Shown in pieces: positions 52,740 through 62,622 of a DNA stretch of 64,000 nt. This DNA comes from Prosthecobacter sp. GTDB taxonomy: Bacteria > Verrucomicrobiota > Verrucomicrobiia > Verrucomicrobiales > Verrucomicrobiaceae. The notes beneath the pieces are model-generated. The model saw nothing but the letters and a program-made list of their open reading frames with translations. It had not been told where the DNA came from and made no database searches. The stretch covers positions 60,999 to 124,998 of the forward strand of contig JAIPJY010000016.1 in the NCBI GenBank assembly GCA_021733925.1. The letters are read 5' to 3'. Numbering within the stretch: position 1 is the first letter of the stretch; every line of letters starts with the position of its first letter. The translations under genes were made by a program, and so were the position numbers.

Positions 52740-54179
52740 TCATTTGACACCCGCTTTGGCGGCTTCGGCCCGTTTTTTGAAGGCGGAGAGGCTGCGATGT
52801 GGGAATGGCAGCGGTGTGGAGGCGGGCATTTGATCGAGCACTGCCTGCAGTTTGATTCGCGCTGCGGCGGCAGAACCTGGCACATCCTGAGGCAGCGGTT
52901 TTTTCTCGGCGGGATCAGCTTCGAGATCGAACAGATCGCCGTTGTTCGTGAGCTTGAAGCGCTCATCGCGGGCAACACGTTCATTCGCATAGTGATTGAA
53001 TATCCATCTGCGCGGTGCGGGCGCTTCGCCACGCAGGAAGGGGGCGAAAGATTTTCCATCGAGCACTAGCTCTGCGGGAGGCCTCGCACTGGTGAGATCA
53101 CAGACGGTTGGGAAGATGTCCGTAAAATCGGCGAGCGGCGCGATGCGTCCGCCAGGCACACGCTTGGGGCTGTGAATGATGAGCGGGACGTTGCCTCCGG
53201 CCTCATTGATTTGATACAGACTGCCCTGCACGACGCGACCATTTGCATGGGCAGACAGCGATTTCTCGGTGCCGTTGTCGGAGGCGATGATAACGATGGT
53301 CCGCTTCAAAAGATCGAGCCGCTCCAGTTCAGCGACGATGGCACCGACCTGTTTGTCCGCATAGCGCAGCATGTCCGCGAACATCTCGTGCTCCTCCATC
53401 GGCGGATTGTCTCGATTGTCCGGTGTGGCCACCACATGCTGCAGCACATTCTGCCCATGCGTGAGCACCATGGCGTGATAAAACAGAAACGGCCGCTCCT
53501 GGTGCCGTCGATAGAAGTCGAACGCGAATTCCCGAAACACATCCGGGCCAAACCGGCCCCGAGCGACCTCGCGCTTGCCGTTGCGCAGCAGCACAGGATC
53601 CCAGTAACGACTTTCGATGTTCCGTGTGGCCCCAGAGAGGAAGTCCGCGTCATTGCTCGCGATGGCCTTTTGAAACGAAGCTTTAAATTCCGCGTCCACC
53701 TTGTCGCGGTCGATGCTGCCCGGCCACACAAGCTGCTCGTCAAACCCGTGTCGCGTGATGACATCCGGCTCATCATAGAGATTGTTCACCTGCCATTTCC
53801 CCGCGATACCGGTGGCGTAGCCAGCATCTCGCAGCACCCGTGCAAAAGTCGTCTCGCGCTGTGGATCCAGGCCGCCACCGCCGTAGAGCGCTGCGTCATG
53901 ATGCAAATACCAGCCGGTGCGAAACGGATACCGCCCGGTAAGCATCTCCACCCGGCTCGGGCCGCAGACCGTGGTGGTGTAGCAGTTCGCGAACCGCACA
54001 CCACCCGCAGCAAGACGATCGATGTTGGGCGTACAGTTCTCCTCGCTGCCGTAGCAGCCGAACCACTCCCTGCCGACGTTGTCGAGCAGGATGACAACGA
54101 TGTTCGGACGATCGACTTCCGCAGCGGACACGTGCATGTAAAACAGGCACAAAAGAATGGGGAGAAGAAAATGATTCAT
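52740..54179 (-). CDS. Exported sulfatase
   Basis: A 479-residue exported arylsulfatase-type enzyme (signal peptide about 1-20). The formylglycine site is CGPSRVEMLTGRYP (Cys72), which needs activation by an FGE; the SUMF1-like protein in this window lacks the catalytic Cys pair and probably is not that enzyme. The first metal motif reads LLDNVG where most sulfatases have DDxG, and the second reads IASDNGTEKSL. The substrate is unknown; polysaccharide sulfate esters are common targets in this phylum. The ATG at 54179 starts the signal peptide. Confidence 0.9.
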   Translation of the reverse strand: MNHFLLPILLCLFYMHVSAAEVDRPNIVVILLDNVGREWFGCYGSEENCTPNIDRLAAGGVRFANCYTTTVCGPSRVEMLTGRYPFRTGWYLHHDAALYGGGGLDPQRETTFARVLRDAGYATGIAGKWQVNNLYDEPDVITRHGFDEQLVWPGSIDRDKVDAEFKASFQKAIASNDADFLSGATRNIESRYWDPVLLRNGKREVARGRFGPDVFREFAFDFYRRHQERPFLFYHAMVLTHGQNVLQHVVATPDNRDNPPMEEHEMFADMLRYADKQVGAIVAELERLDLLKRTIVIIASDNGTEKSLSAHANGRVVQGSLYQINEAGGNVPLIIHSPKRVPGGRIAPLADFTDIFPTVCDLTSARPPAELVLDGKSFAPFLRGEAPAPRRWIFNHYANERVARDERFKLTNNGDLFDLEADPAEKKPLPQDVPGSAAAARIKLQAVLDQMPASTPLPFPHRSLSAFKKRAEAAKAGVK

Positions 54180-54337
54180 GATGAGCTTCACCTGAGGGAA
54201 AGAGTGTCTGCTGCACGAATAAACGGTGCTATCCCTTCTCGCATTTCGGAGGATGTTGCTCACTACCTCATAGGTGCGCGCATGAATTCTTCCCGCCGTG
54301 CGTTTTCTGAGCATTCATTGAATCTTGAAGTGACCGC

Positions 54338-55105
54338 ATGAACAAACTGATCCATTCGCAGGCCTCCCGGCGTGATTTCATCAAAACTTCAGCCTTCGGT
54401 GCCTTGGTGGAAGTCGCTCAGATCTTCAGCAGTCGTGCCGCGCAGGATGATGCGGTGCCTGAAGGTTTCACCCCGCTCTTCGATGGCCGCACATGGGCAA
54501 ACTGGCAGCATGACCCGCATCTTGATGGCGTGTGGGAGATCGCGGATGGCGTTATCCGTTTGCGCACCGACGAACCACCGCGCGTATCCGGCAAGGACTA
54601 CAATCTCTCCACCACGCGGAAATACAAAGACTTCACCCTGATGATCGACTGGCGGCTCAACGACAAGCCCGAAGTAAAGCCACATCAGTGGCTCACCGAC
54701 GACGGCCAGTTCCATACCGATGCTGCGGGTAAAGTGATCATGAAGGACAATCTGACCTGGGGAGACAGCGGTGTATTTTTGCGCGGCGTGCGTGCGGCGC
54801 AGATCAACATCTGGTGCCAGCCCTGCGGCAGTGGCGAAGTGGGCACCAAGTTCAAGGACACACAGGCGCCCCAGGAAGAACGGATGAAGACCATGCCCAG
54901 CGCCCGCGCCGACAAGGGACCCGGCGAGTGGAACCGCTTCATCATCACGCTGTACGGAGACCGCGTGGATGTGTCGCTCAACGGCAAGGATGTGATCCAA
55001 GGTGCACGTGTGAAGGACATACCAGCCGAAGGGCCGATCACCCTGCAGAACCACAAGGACGCCGTGGAATTCCGCCGCATCTTCATCAAGGAACTCAAGC
55101 ACTAA
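54338..55105 (+). CDS. Tat-exported DUF1080 (3-keto-disaccharide hydrolase) protein
   Basis: A 255-residue protein with a Tat signal (ASRRDFIKTSAFGALV, Arg11-Arg12) and a DUF1080 domain: GFTPLFDGRTWANW, VWEIADGVIR, KDFTLMIDWRLND, GDSGVFLRGVRAAQINIWCQ, EWNRFIITLYGDRVDVSLNG and the end EFRRIFIKEL. The domain is a concanavalin-like fold; some members have been shown to cleave 3-keto-glycosides. It starts a plus-strand run of exported hydrolase genes. Confidence 0.9.
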   Translation: MNKLIHSQASRRDFIKTSAFGALVEVAQIFSSRAAQDDAVPEGFTPLFDGRTWANWQHDPHLDGVWEIADGVIRLRTDEPPRVSGKDYNLSTTRKYKDFTLMIDWRLNDKPEVKPHQWLTDDGQFHTDAAGKVIMKDNLTWGDSGVFLRGVRAAQINIWCQPCGSGEVGTKFKDTQAPQEERMKTMPSARADKGPGEWNRFIITLYGDRVDVSLNGKDVIQGARVKDIPAEGPITLQNHKDAVEFRRIFIKELKH

Positions 55106-55128
55106 TTTTTCCACCCCACCATTCCCGA

Positions 55129-56433
55129 ATGAAGCCGTTCTGTTTCGCCCTCCTGCTCACCGCAAGCCTTCACGCCGCAGACTCTCTCGACACCTTCATC
55201 GAGGAACAACGTCCCTCGTTGATCCAGCTTTATGAGCATCTGCATGCACATCCCGAGCTTTCGTTTCATGAGGAAAAAACGAGCGCTCGTATGGCGAAGG
55301 AAATACGAAAAGAGGGCTTTGAGGTGACGGAGAAGGTTGGCGGTTTTGGCGTGGTGGCCGTGTTGAAAAACGGACCCGGCCGCACGGTGCTCGTGCGCAC
55401 CGATCTGGACGGACTGCCAGTGCGCGAGATCGGCTCTGTGCCTTACATCAGCAAGACGACCACCAAGGATGACGCGGGCAACGACGTCTCCGTCATGCAC
55501 GCCTGCGGACACGACATGCACATGACATGCTGGGTCGGCGCGGCGCGCGCGCTCGCGGCTTCGAAAGATCAATGGAAAGGCACGCTCGTCTTCATCGCAC
55601 AACCAGCGGAGGAGCGCGGCATGGGTGCTCTGGCGATGCTCAAAGACGGCCTGTTTCAACGCTTTCCCAAACCCGATGTCTGCCTGGCGCTTCATTGCGA
55701 CTCAAGTCTTGCAACCGGCACCTTCGGTTTCACCAGCGGTCCCGCCACGGCAAGCACGGACACCGTGGACATCGTCGTGAAAGGCGTCGGCGGCCACGGC
55801 GCGATGCCAAATTTGACCAAGGATCCCATCGTGCTAGCCTCGCAAATCGTGCTGGCGTTGCAAACGATCGACAGCCGTGAATTGCATCCGGTCGAGCCGG
55901 TTGTGATCACGGTGGGGAAGTTCATCGGCGGCACCAAGAGCAACATCATCCCCGACAAAGTCGAACTCGGCCTCACCGTACGCACCACCAGCCCCGAGAC
56001 ACGCAAACAGGTGCTGGAGGCAATCAAGCGCATCAGCCGCGGTCTCGGCATCGCCGCCGGACTGCCGGAAAATCTGCTCCCCGAAATCTCTCTTGTCGGC
56101 CCCGGCACTCCTTCTTTGTACAATGATCCAGAGCTCACCACCCGTGTGACCCAGGTCTGGGCGGAAGCCTTTGGCAAAGCCAGCGTCATTGAACGCAAGC
56201 CCACAATGGCCGGCGAGGATTTCTCCCGCTACACGATGACGCCCGAAAAGATTCCCTCCTTCCTCGTCTGGCTCGGCACCGTCTCACTCGAAAAAATGGA
56301 GCGGGCGAAAGCGACTGGCGAAATCCTGCCCAGCCTGCACTCGCCGTTCTATCGCCCCGAACCAGCGCCCTCGATCACCTTCGGAGTCAAAGCAATGACG
56401 CTCGCGGTGCTGAACGAACTCATACGAAATTGA
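55129..56433 (+). CDS. Exported M20-family amidohydrolase
   Basis: A 434-residue enzyme with signal peptide (MKPFCFALLLTASLHAA) and an M20 peptidase fold. Metal-binding and catalytic residues are in VLVRTDLDGLPV, HACGHDMH, AQPAEERGMGA and VVKGVGGHGAMP. The type resembles hippurate/IAA-amino-acid hydrolases, which cleave N-acyl amino acids. Export is unusual for the family but is seen in this phylum. It follows the DUF1080 gene by 23 bases and precedes the double metallo-beta-lactamase gene by 33. Confidence 0.9.
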   Translation: MKPFCFALLLTASLHAADSLDTFIEEQRPSLIQLYEHLHAHPELSFHEEKTSARMAKEIRKEGFEVTEKVGGFGVVAVLKNGPGRTVLVRTDLDGLPVREIGSVPYISKTTTKDDAGNDVSVMHACGHDMHMTCWVGAARALAASKDQWKGTLVFIAQPAEERGMGALAMLKDGLFQRFPKPDVCLALHCDSSLATGTFGFTSGPATASTDTVDIVVKGVGGHGAMPNLTKDPIVLASQIVLALQTIDSRELHPVEPVVITVGKFIGGTKSNIIPDKVELGLTVRTTSPETRKQVLEAIKRISRGLGIAAGLPENLLPEISLVGPGTPSLYNDPELTTRVTQVWAEAFGKASVIERKPTMAGEDFSRYTMTPEKIPSFLVWLGTVSLEKMERAKATGEILPSLHSPFYRPEPAPSITFGVKAMTLAVLNELIRN

Positions 56434-56466
56434 AGCGAAGCACTCGTTCGCGCCGTTGGTAGTCGC

Positions 56467-58395
56467 ATGATTCGCCTCCTAGCCGCATTCTTCATCCTCC
56501 GAAGCCTCGCGCATGCCGAGTTCCAACAACCGGCACCCGGCGTATTTCTCTGGCAGGACACCTGCAACGTCTATGTGCTGAAGCACGATGACCGCGCCCT
56601 GCTCATCAATCTGGGCGATGGCAGCGTGCTGGAGCATTTGGCGGAAATAGGCGTGAAGCAGGTCGAGTGGGTTCTCTTCACCGATCATCACCGCGAACAA
56701 TGTCAAGGAGCGCCCAAGCTGAACCATCAAACAACGCAAGTCGCCGCACCAAAGGACGAGCAGGCTTTCTTCGAGACCCCGAATGAGTTTCGGAAATGGA
56801 ACCCGCGTCTCAGCGACAAATTCACCGTGCATGGCTCCAGCTATCTCCGCCCGCCTGCCCAGCCAGTAAAGATCGACAAAGGGCTCGCGGATGGCGACAC
56901 CTTCACTTGGAACGGCCTCACACTCACCTGCATGAGTACACCGGGCCACTCTCCGGGTGGCATGAGCTTCCTGTTCAGACAAAACGAGCGCACGCTCATC
57001 TTCACCGGCGGTGTCATGAATGACGGCGCCAAGATGACAAACTGGTTCGACACTGAGTGGGACTACGGCTTTGCCAAGGGGCTCGATGCGCTCATCGCCA
57101 CGGTGGACAAGCTGATCACGCTCAAGCCGGAGACGGCCTTTTCATCGCAAGGCCCTGTCATTGCGAATGCCACGGCGCAGCTCAAGACCTACAAGGACCG
57201 GCTCACCCAGTTCCGCCCGGATTACGTGCGCGGCTACCCCGTCGATAATCTTTCCAAACGCGGACCTCATCCCGCCACCAAGCCGACACCGGCGCACTAC
57301 ATCGTGCAAGTGACACCGCATCTCTTCATGTTCGGCCCGGAGATGGCAGGGAAGAACTTTGCCATCATCATCGCCGACAGCGGCCACGCATTGCTGCTGG
57401 ACTGCGGCCTGTTTCCAAAGCTCGTATTGGAACGCATCATCAGCGACATGCAGGAGTTTCTGGGGCTGAAACAAATCGACGCCTGCTGGATCTCCCACTC
57501 GCACGGCGACCACTTCACGCTTTTCCCCGCGCTCAAAGACCATGGCGTGAAATTCTGGACGATGGACACCATCGCCGACAAATGCGAGAACCCGCGCTAC
57601 TACGACTACCCCGCGATGATCGGCGCCTACAACGCCGGATTTGAACAGGCCAAGATCGACCGCATCCTCAAAGCAGGCGATGTGATCGACTGGGAGGGGT
57701 ACAAGCTGCACATCGACTGGATGCCGGGGCAGACGGAGTTCGGCAACGCCCTCTGGCTGGAGCTCGACGGCAAGAAGATCGTTTTTACCGGCGACAATCT
57801 TTTTGGAGATCCTGCGGACATCTCACAGAACGGCCATGAATGCGTCAACGCACGCAACAGCGCCATCATCGAAGAAGGCTACCTCGTCGCCGCCAAATAC
57901 CTGCAAAAGCTTCAGCCCGACATTATCATGGGAGCTCATGGCGTGCTGATGACCGATCCCAAGGCCTTCATTGAGCGTTACCACGACTGGGCGCAGCGCA
58001 TCATCCGCGAATACAAGGAGCTGCTGCCCGACGCGAACTATGAGTATCTCTACGATCCCTACTGGGTCAGCGCCTATCCGTATCGTGTGGACTTCCAGAA
58101 GCAGACCACGCAGGAAGTCAGCATCACCGTGCGCAATTTCCGCGACACCTTGCAGCAGCACCGCATCGTGCTCCAGCTCCCACCCGGCGTCACAGCCCAG
58201 CCCTCTGTTCTCACCGGCATCGTCGGTCCGAAATCACGCCAGAGCTTCAAGATCAAACTCACCGCCGATCCCGCCCAACTGCCCGCCGGAGTGCAAATGG
58301 TGCCGATGGACATCACGCTCGACGGCAGGCATTACGGCCAGCTCTTTGATTTCATCATCCAGGCAAGCGAACCTGAAAAGAAAGACAGCAAGTGA
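56467..58395 (+). CDS. Exported protein with two metallo-beta-lactamase domains
   Basis: A 642-residue exported protein (signal peptide about 1-17). The first MBL domain (about 20-250) has the altered motif FTDHHREQCQ (residues 71-80) where HxHxDH is expected, but keeps TPGHSPGG at 158-165. The second (about 275-540) has canonical SHSHGDH (343-349) and TGDNLF (441-446); its PGH motif reads PGQTEFGN. A C-terminal beta domain (about 555-635) resembles a NEW3/Ig-like module. The second domain is probably the active one; the substrate is unknown. Its stop overlaps the next start by one base. Confidence 0.85.
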   Translation: MIRLLAAFFILRSLAHAEFQQPAPGVFLWQDTCNVYVLKHDDRALLINLGDGSVLEHLAEIGVKQVEWVLFTDHHREQCQGAPKLNHQTTQVAAPKDEQAFFETPNEFRKWNPRLSDKFTVHGSSYLRPPAQPVKIDKGLADGDTFTWNGLTLTCMSTPGHSPGGMSFLFRQNERTLIFTGGVMNDGAKMTNWFDTEWDYGFAKGLDALIATVDKLITLKPETAFSSQGPVIANATAQLKTYKDRLTQFRPDYVRGYPVDNLSKRGPHPATKPTPAHYIVQVTPHLFMFGPEMAGKNFAIIIADSGHALLLDCGLFPKLVLERIISDMQEFLGLKQIDACWISHSHGDHFTLFPALKDHGVKFWTMDTIADKCENPRYYDYPAMIGAYNAGFEQAKIDRILKAGDVIDWEGYKLHIDWMPGQTEFGNALWLELDGKKIVFTGDNLFGDPADISQNGHECVNARNSAIIEEGYLVAAKYLQKLQPDIIMGAHGVLMTDPKAFIERYHDWAQRIIREYKELLPDANYEYLYDPYWVSAYPYRVDFQKQTTQEVSITVRNFRDTLQQHRIVLQLPPGVTAQPSVLTGIVGPKSRQSFKIKLTADPAQLPAGVQMVPMDITLDGRHYGQLFDFIIQASEPEKKDSK

Positions 58396-59483
58396 TGAAC
58401 CGCCGCTCCCTCATGACCATGCTCGCCAGCCTCGCGGCAACGAAAAGCCACAGCGCCACCTCTGACCCCATGCAAACCGCCGCCCAAATCATTCAGAAGC
58501 AGGTGGATGCTGGCATTCTCGCGTCCGCCGTGCTGCATGTGCGACAAGGCAAGGACACATTTCAACAGGCCTTTGGCAAAGCAGGAAATGCAGACGCCAT
58601 TTTCCTCCTCGCCTCAATCACGAAGACCATGACTGCAGCGGGCGTGACGGTGCTGGCAGATCGCGGAGATCTGCGGCTCACCGATCCCGTGATGAAATTC
58701 ATCCCGGAATTCAACGAGGGCGCGCGCAAGCAGGTCACCATCGAGCAACTGCTCTCGCACACCTCCGGCTTGCCGGATCAACTGGAGAACAACACCGAAT
58801 TGCGTTCCCGCCACGCACCACTTGCCGAATTTGTACAAGGCACTGTCCGCACGCCACTGCTCTTTGCTCCGGGAACGAAGTACCACTATCAAAGCATGGG
58901 CATCCTGCTCGCAGCGGAGATTGTGGAACGCATCACCCATATGCCGCTGCCGGATTTTCTGGCGAAGGAGGTTTTTGTACCGCTCGGCATGAAGCACAGC
59001 GCGCTGGGTCTCGGCCACTTCAAACTGGCAGACACGATCCGTTGCCAGACCGAACACGCCGCGCCTGAATCCGGCGCTGGTGATCCGCAGGCCACCTCAT
59101 GGGACTGGAACAGCCAGTACTGGCGCAACCTCGCGGCCCCCTGGGGTGGCGCGCATGGTTCCGCAGCCGATGTGGCGCGTTTTCTTGACGCCTTCATGCA
59201 CCCGTCCGGTCAGGTGCTGCGCCAAGAGACGGCCCGCCTGATGCTGCAAAACCACACACCGGGCCTCACGGCGCGTCGCGGCATCGGCTTCGCCGTGGGG
59301 CCGGAAGGATTCGGCAAAAACTGCTCGCAGCAGAGCTTTGGCCATAGCGGATCGACCGGCACTCTCGCCTGGGCCGATCCAGCGACCGACACGACCTGCG
59401 TCATCCTCACTTCCCTGCCGTCGCGCATCTCAGCACAGACGATTTTGCACCCGGTCTCGGATGTGGTGGCGGCAGGGGGCTGA
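58395..59483 (+). CDS. Serine beta-lactamase-like hydrolase (EstB/class C fold)
   Basis: A 362-residue exported protein with an N-terminal segment MNRRSLMTMLASLAATKSHS, possibly a Tat-type signal. The active site is the SxxK tetrad SITK (Ser74-Lys77), the YxS motif (Tyr165-Ser167 in HYQSMG) and the HSGSTG box near residue 312. These are features of class C beta-lactamases, D-aminopeptidases and EstB-type esterases; natural antibiotic resistance cannot be inferred. The ATG overlaps the MBL stop, so the two are translationally coupled. Confidence 0.88.
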   Translation: MNRRSLMTMLASLAATKSHSATSDPMQTAAQIIQKQVDAGILASAVLHVRQGKDTFQQAFGKAGNADAIFLLASITKTMTAAGVTVLADRGDLRLTDPVMKFIPEFNEGARKQVTIEQLLSHTSGLPDQLENNTELRSRHAPLAEFVQGTVRTPLLFAPGTKYHYQSMGILLAAEIVERITHMPLPDFLAKEVFVPLGMKHSALGLGHFKLADTIRCQTEHAAPESGAGDPQATSWDWNSQYWRNLAAPWGGAHGSAADVARFLDAFMHPSGQVLRQETARLMLQNHTPGLTARRGIGFAVGPEGFGKNCSQQSFGHSGSTGTLAWADPATDTTCVILTSLPSRISAQTILHPVSDVVAAGG

Positions 59484-59569
59484 AGGTCGTGCCCTGCAAC
59501 ACCGGATTACCCATGCTGGAAGTGAGAATATCCCATCGTTTTCGTTCGTACTTTAGACTCACCCCTGTT

Positions 59570-62500
59570 ATGACCAAATTTCTCCTTTTCACCGCTTTTG
59601 CCACAATCAGCGTCCGCGCCGCTGAACCGCCGGTGCCGGCCAAGATTCAATACAATCGCGATGTGCAGCCGATCTTGTCGGACAACTGCTTCTACTGCCA
59701 CGGCAACGACCCCAAGCATCGGGAGGCAGATCTGCGGCTCGACATTCGAGACGAGGCCGTGAAAGCGGAGGCATTCATTCCCGGCAAGGCGGCGAAGAGC
59801 GAACTTGTGTCGCGCATCCTCACCGCAGACGAAGACGACCTCATGCCGCCGCCGGATTCGCACAAGAAGCTCACGCAGCGGCAAAAGGAGATCTTGAAAA
59901 AATGGATCGACCAGGGCGCAGCCTATCAGCAGCACTGGTCTTATGAGAAACCGGTGAAGGCGGCGATCCCGGCGGGCAAAAACGCCGTGGATGTGCTCGT
60001 GCAGCAGCGCCTCGCGGAAATCAGCCTCAAGACTTCGCCACAGGCCGACTCTCGGACGTTGATCCGCAGACTTTATCTGGATCTGATTGGGTTGCCGCCC
60101 ACGCCCGAGGAAGTGGCCGCGTTTGAAAAGGACGCATCTCCCGACGCTTACGCGAAGCTCGTCGAGAACCTGCTCAAAAATCCGCACTACGGCGAGCGCA
60201 TGGCCATTGGTTGGCTCGATGTGGTGCGCTTTGCCGACACCATCGGCTACCACAGCGACAATCCGCACAACGTATGGCCCTACCGCGACTACGTCATCCA
60301 GTCCTTCAACAGCAACAAACGCTTCGACCGCTTCACCCTCGAACAAATCGCCGGCGACCTCCTGCCGGATGCCAATCAGGAAACACGAGTTGGCTCCGCC
60401 TTCAACCGGCTCCTGCTCACCACCGAGGAAGGCGGCGCGCAGTCGAAGGACTACGAGCAGCGCATGCTCACCGACCGTGTCCGCGCCGTTGGCAATGCAT
60501 GGATCGGCCAGACCACCGGCTGCTGCCAGTGCCATGATCACAAGTTTGACCCATGGACTCAGCGTGATTTCTACTCGCTGGGCGCATTCTTTGCTGACAT
60601 CAAGGAACCGATTCTTGGCCGTCGTGAGCCCGGCATGCTGGTGCTCGATGCGCAGGCGCAGAAACGCCAGGCAGACATCGCGCAGCGGCTTGCCGCCCTG
60701 CAGGCCGAATTTGCCAAACCGCGCCCCGAGCTCGCCCCAGCCCAGGGGGCATGGGGAAAGCAGGCACTGGAGGCTGTGATGGCCAGCGGCATGTGGCAAC
60801 CTTTGAAACAAATCACCGCAATATCGGCCAAGAAAAACATCGTGCTCAAGGCCGACAAGGAGGGCGTGGTGCGTGGCACCATCGATGCCAAACGCAACGA
60901 GCGAAAACTGAACGACGGCACCGAGACCTACACGCTCACCACCAAGCTGCCGCAGGGAACCACGGGCATCCGCATCGAGGCGCTCAAGGAAAAACTGCCC
61001 GGCATTGGTCTCTCCTCGAATGGCAACTTCGTCCTCAGTGAAATCGCTCTCACCACAGGAGCGAAGAACAAGCAGGCCAAACTCGCCCTCGCTCACGCCA
61101 GCGCCACGTTTGAGCAAAAGACCTTCCCCGCCGCCACCGCCATCGACGGCATAGCAGACAAAAAAGAGAATGGCTGGGGTGTGCTGGGCGCCACCGGAGC
61201 CGATCAGTCGCTTTATCTGGAACTCGCCGAACCGCTCACCGAAGCCAATGCATCTGTGACTTTCACGCTCACCTTTGGCTGGGGAGAAAATCATGAGATC
61301 GCCAATCTCCGCCTCAGCAGCACCAGCGCCCCCAAGCCCATCCGTGCGCCCGGCGCTTCACTTCCTGCCACTGAGATTGCCGACATTCTCAAAGCAGCGC
61401 CGGAAAAGCGCACCCTTGCGCAAAAACAAAAGCTCACTGCCGCCTACAAGCAGATCGCCCCTGAACTCAACGACCTCCGCACCAAAATCGCCACGGTCGA
61501 AAAGGAGAAGGCGGATTTCGAAAGCAGTGCGCCCAAATGCATCGTCTCAATCAGCGACACCAACAAACGCACCGTGCGCATCCTGCCACGTGGCAACTGG
61601 ATGGATGAAAGCGGCGAGGTCGTGAAGGCCGCCCTGCCCGGCTACCTGCCGAAACCCAAGATCGAAGGCCGCGATCTCACCCGCCTCGACTTGGCACAGT
61701 GGCTCGTTTCCAAAGACAATCCGCTCACCGCCCGCACGGTGATGAATCGTCTGTGGAAGCAGTTCTTCGGCACCGGTTTGAGCAAGGTGCTCGACGACCT
61801 CGGTGCGCAAGGCGAGCCGCCGGTGAATCCCGCGCTGCTCGACTGGCTGGCCTGCGAGTTCATGGACAGCGGCTGGGACATGCAGCACTTGATCCGTATC
61901 ATCGTCAACAGCGCGACTTACAAGCAGGTCTCCACCTCTACGAAGGAACTCACCGCCGCCGATCCCTACAACCGTGAATGTGCCCGCCAGAGCCCCTTCC
62001 GCCTTAATGCCGAACTCGTGCGCGACAATGCGCTCACCATTTCCGGCCTGCTCGTTCCCAAAATCGGCGGCCCGAGTGTGAAGCCCTATCAGCCCGCCAA
62101 ATACTGGGAAAACCTGAACTTCCCCACCCGCGAATGGCAGAACGACAGCGGCGAAGGCCTGTATCGGCGCGGCATCTATACCTGGTGGCAGCGCTCCTTC
62201 ACCCATCCATCCCTGCTCGCCTTCGACGCGCCAAGTCGTGAGGAATGCGTGGCCGAGCGCAACCGCTCCAACATCCCACAGCAGGCCCTCGTGCTATTGA
62301 ACGATCCGACCTATGTCGAAGCCGCCCGCGTCTTTGCCGCGCGCATCCTGACCGAATGCAAAGGCGATGCCAGCCAACGCATCACCTGGGCCGTTCAGCA
62401 GGCCTTGCAGCGCAAGCCAAGTGCGGAAGAACTCAAGACGCTCTCGGCCTTGTTTGCCCAACAGCTCGCCGATTATCAAAAGGAACCCGCAGCAGCAGCC

Positions 62501-62620
62501 GAACTGCTCAAAACCGGTGCCTCACCTGTCGCTCCCAATTTGAGCTCAAGCGAACTCGCCGCATGGACACATGTCGCACGAGTGCTTCTGAACCTGCACG
62601 AAACCATCACGCGGAGTTGA
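59570..62620 (+). CDS. Exported PSCyt1-DUF1549-DUF1553 protein (PSD1 family)
   Basis: A 1016-residue exported protein (signal peptide about 1-18). Residues 25-110 form a planctomycete cytochrome c-type domain with haem motif NCFYCHGND (Cys40, Cys43, His44). DUF1549 follows, with its own CCQCHDHKF motif near residue 320. A long insert, about 385-620, resembles a carbohydrate-binding beta domain. DUF1553 runs to the end, with LTARTVMNRLWKQFFGTGL. Compared with the first copy (933) it has the cytochrome domain and lacks the SHD1 domain. It pairs with the DUF1501 gene starting 2 bases after its stop. The function is unknown. Confidence 0.92.
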   Translation: MTKFLLFTAFATISVRAAEPPVPAKIQYNRDVQPILSDNCFYCHGNDPKHREADLRLDIRDEAVKAEAFIPGKAAKSELVSRILTADEDDLMPPPDSHKKLTQRQKEILKKWIDQGAAYQQHWSYEKPVKAAIPAGKNAVDVLVQQRLAEISLKTSPQADSRTLIRRLYLDLIGLPPTPEEVAAFEKDASPDAYAKLVENLLKNPHYGERMAIGWLDVVRFADTIGYHSDNPHNVWPYRDYVIQSFNSNKRFDRFTLEQIAGDLLPDANQETRVGSAFNRLLLTTEEGGAQSKDYEQRMLTDRVRAVGNAWIGQTTGCCQCHDHKFDPWTQRDFYSLGAFFADIKEPILGRREPGMLVLDAQAQKRQADIAQRLAALQAEFAKPRPELAPAQGAWGKQALEAVMASGMWQPLKQITAISAKKNIVLKADKEGVVRGTIDAKRNERKLNDGTETYTLTTKLPQGTTGIRIEALKEKLPGIGLSSNGNFVLSEIALTTGAKNKQAKLALAHASATFEQKTFPAATAIDGIADKKENGWGVLGATGADQSLYLELAEPLTEANASVTFTLTFGWGENHEIANLRLSSTSAPKPIRAPGASLPATEIADILKAAPEKRTLAQKQKLTAAYKQIAPELNDLRTKIATVEKEKADFESSAPKCIVSISDTNKRTVRILPRGNWMDESGEVVKAALPGYLPKPKIEGRDLTRLDLAQWLVSKDNPLTARTVMNRLWKQFFGTGLSKVLDDLGAQGEPPVNPALLDWLACEFMDSGWDMQHLIRIIVNSATYKQVSTSTKELTAADPYNRECARQSPFRLNAELVRDNALTISGLLVPKIGGPSVKPYQPAKYWENLNFPTREWQNDSGEGLYRRGIYTWWQRSFTHPSLLAFDAPSREECVAERNRSNIPQQALVLLNDPTYVEAARVFAARILTECKGDASQRITWAVQQALQRKPSAEELKTLSALFAQQLADYQKEPAAAAELLKTGASPVAPNLSSSELAAWTHVARVLLNLHETITRS

Positions 62621-62622
62621 GC

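Noticed and set aside
58395-59483. Calling this gene an antibiotic-resistance beta-lactamase
   Set aside because: The SxxK, YxS and HxG motifs are shared with esterases and D-aminopeptidases, and the context is a hydrolase run, so resistance cannot be claimed.
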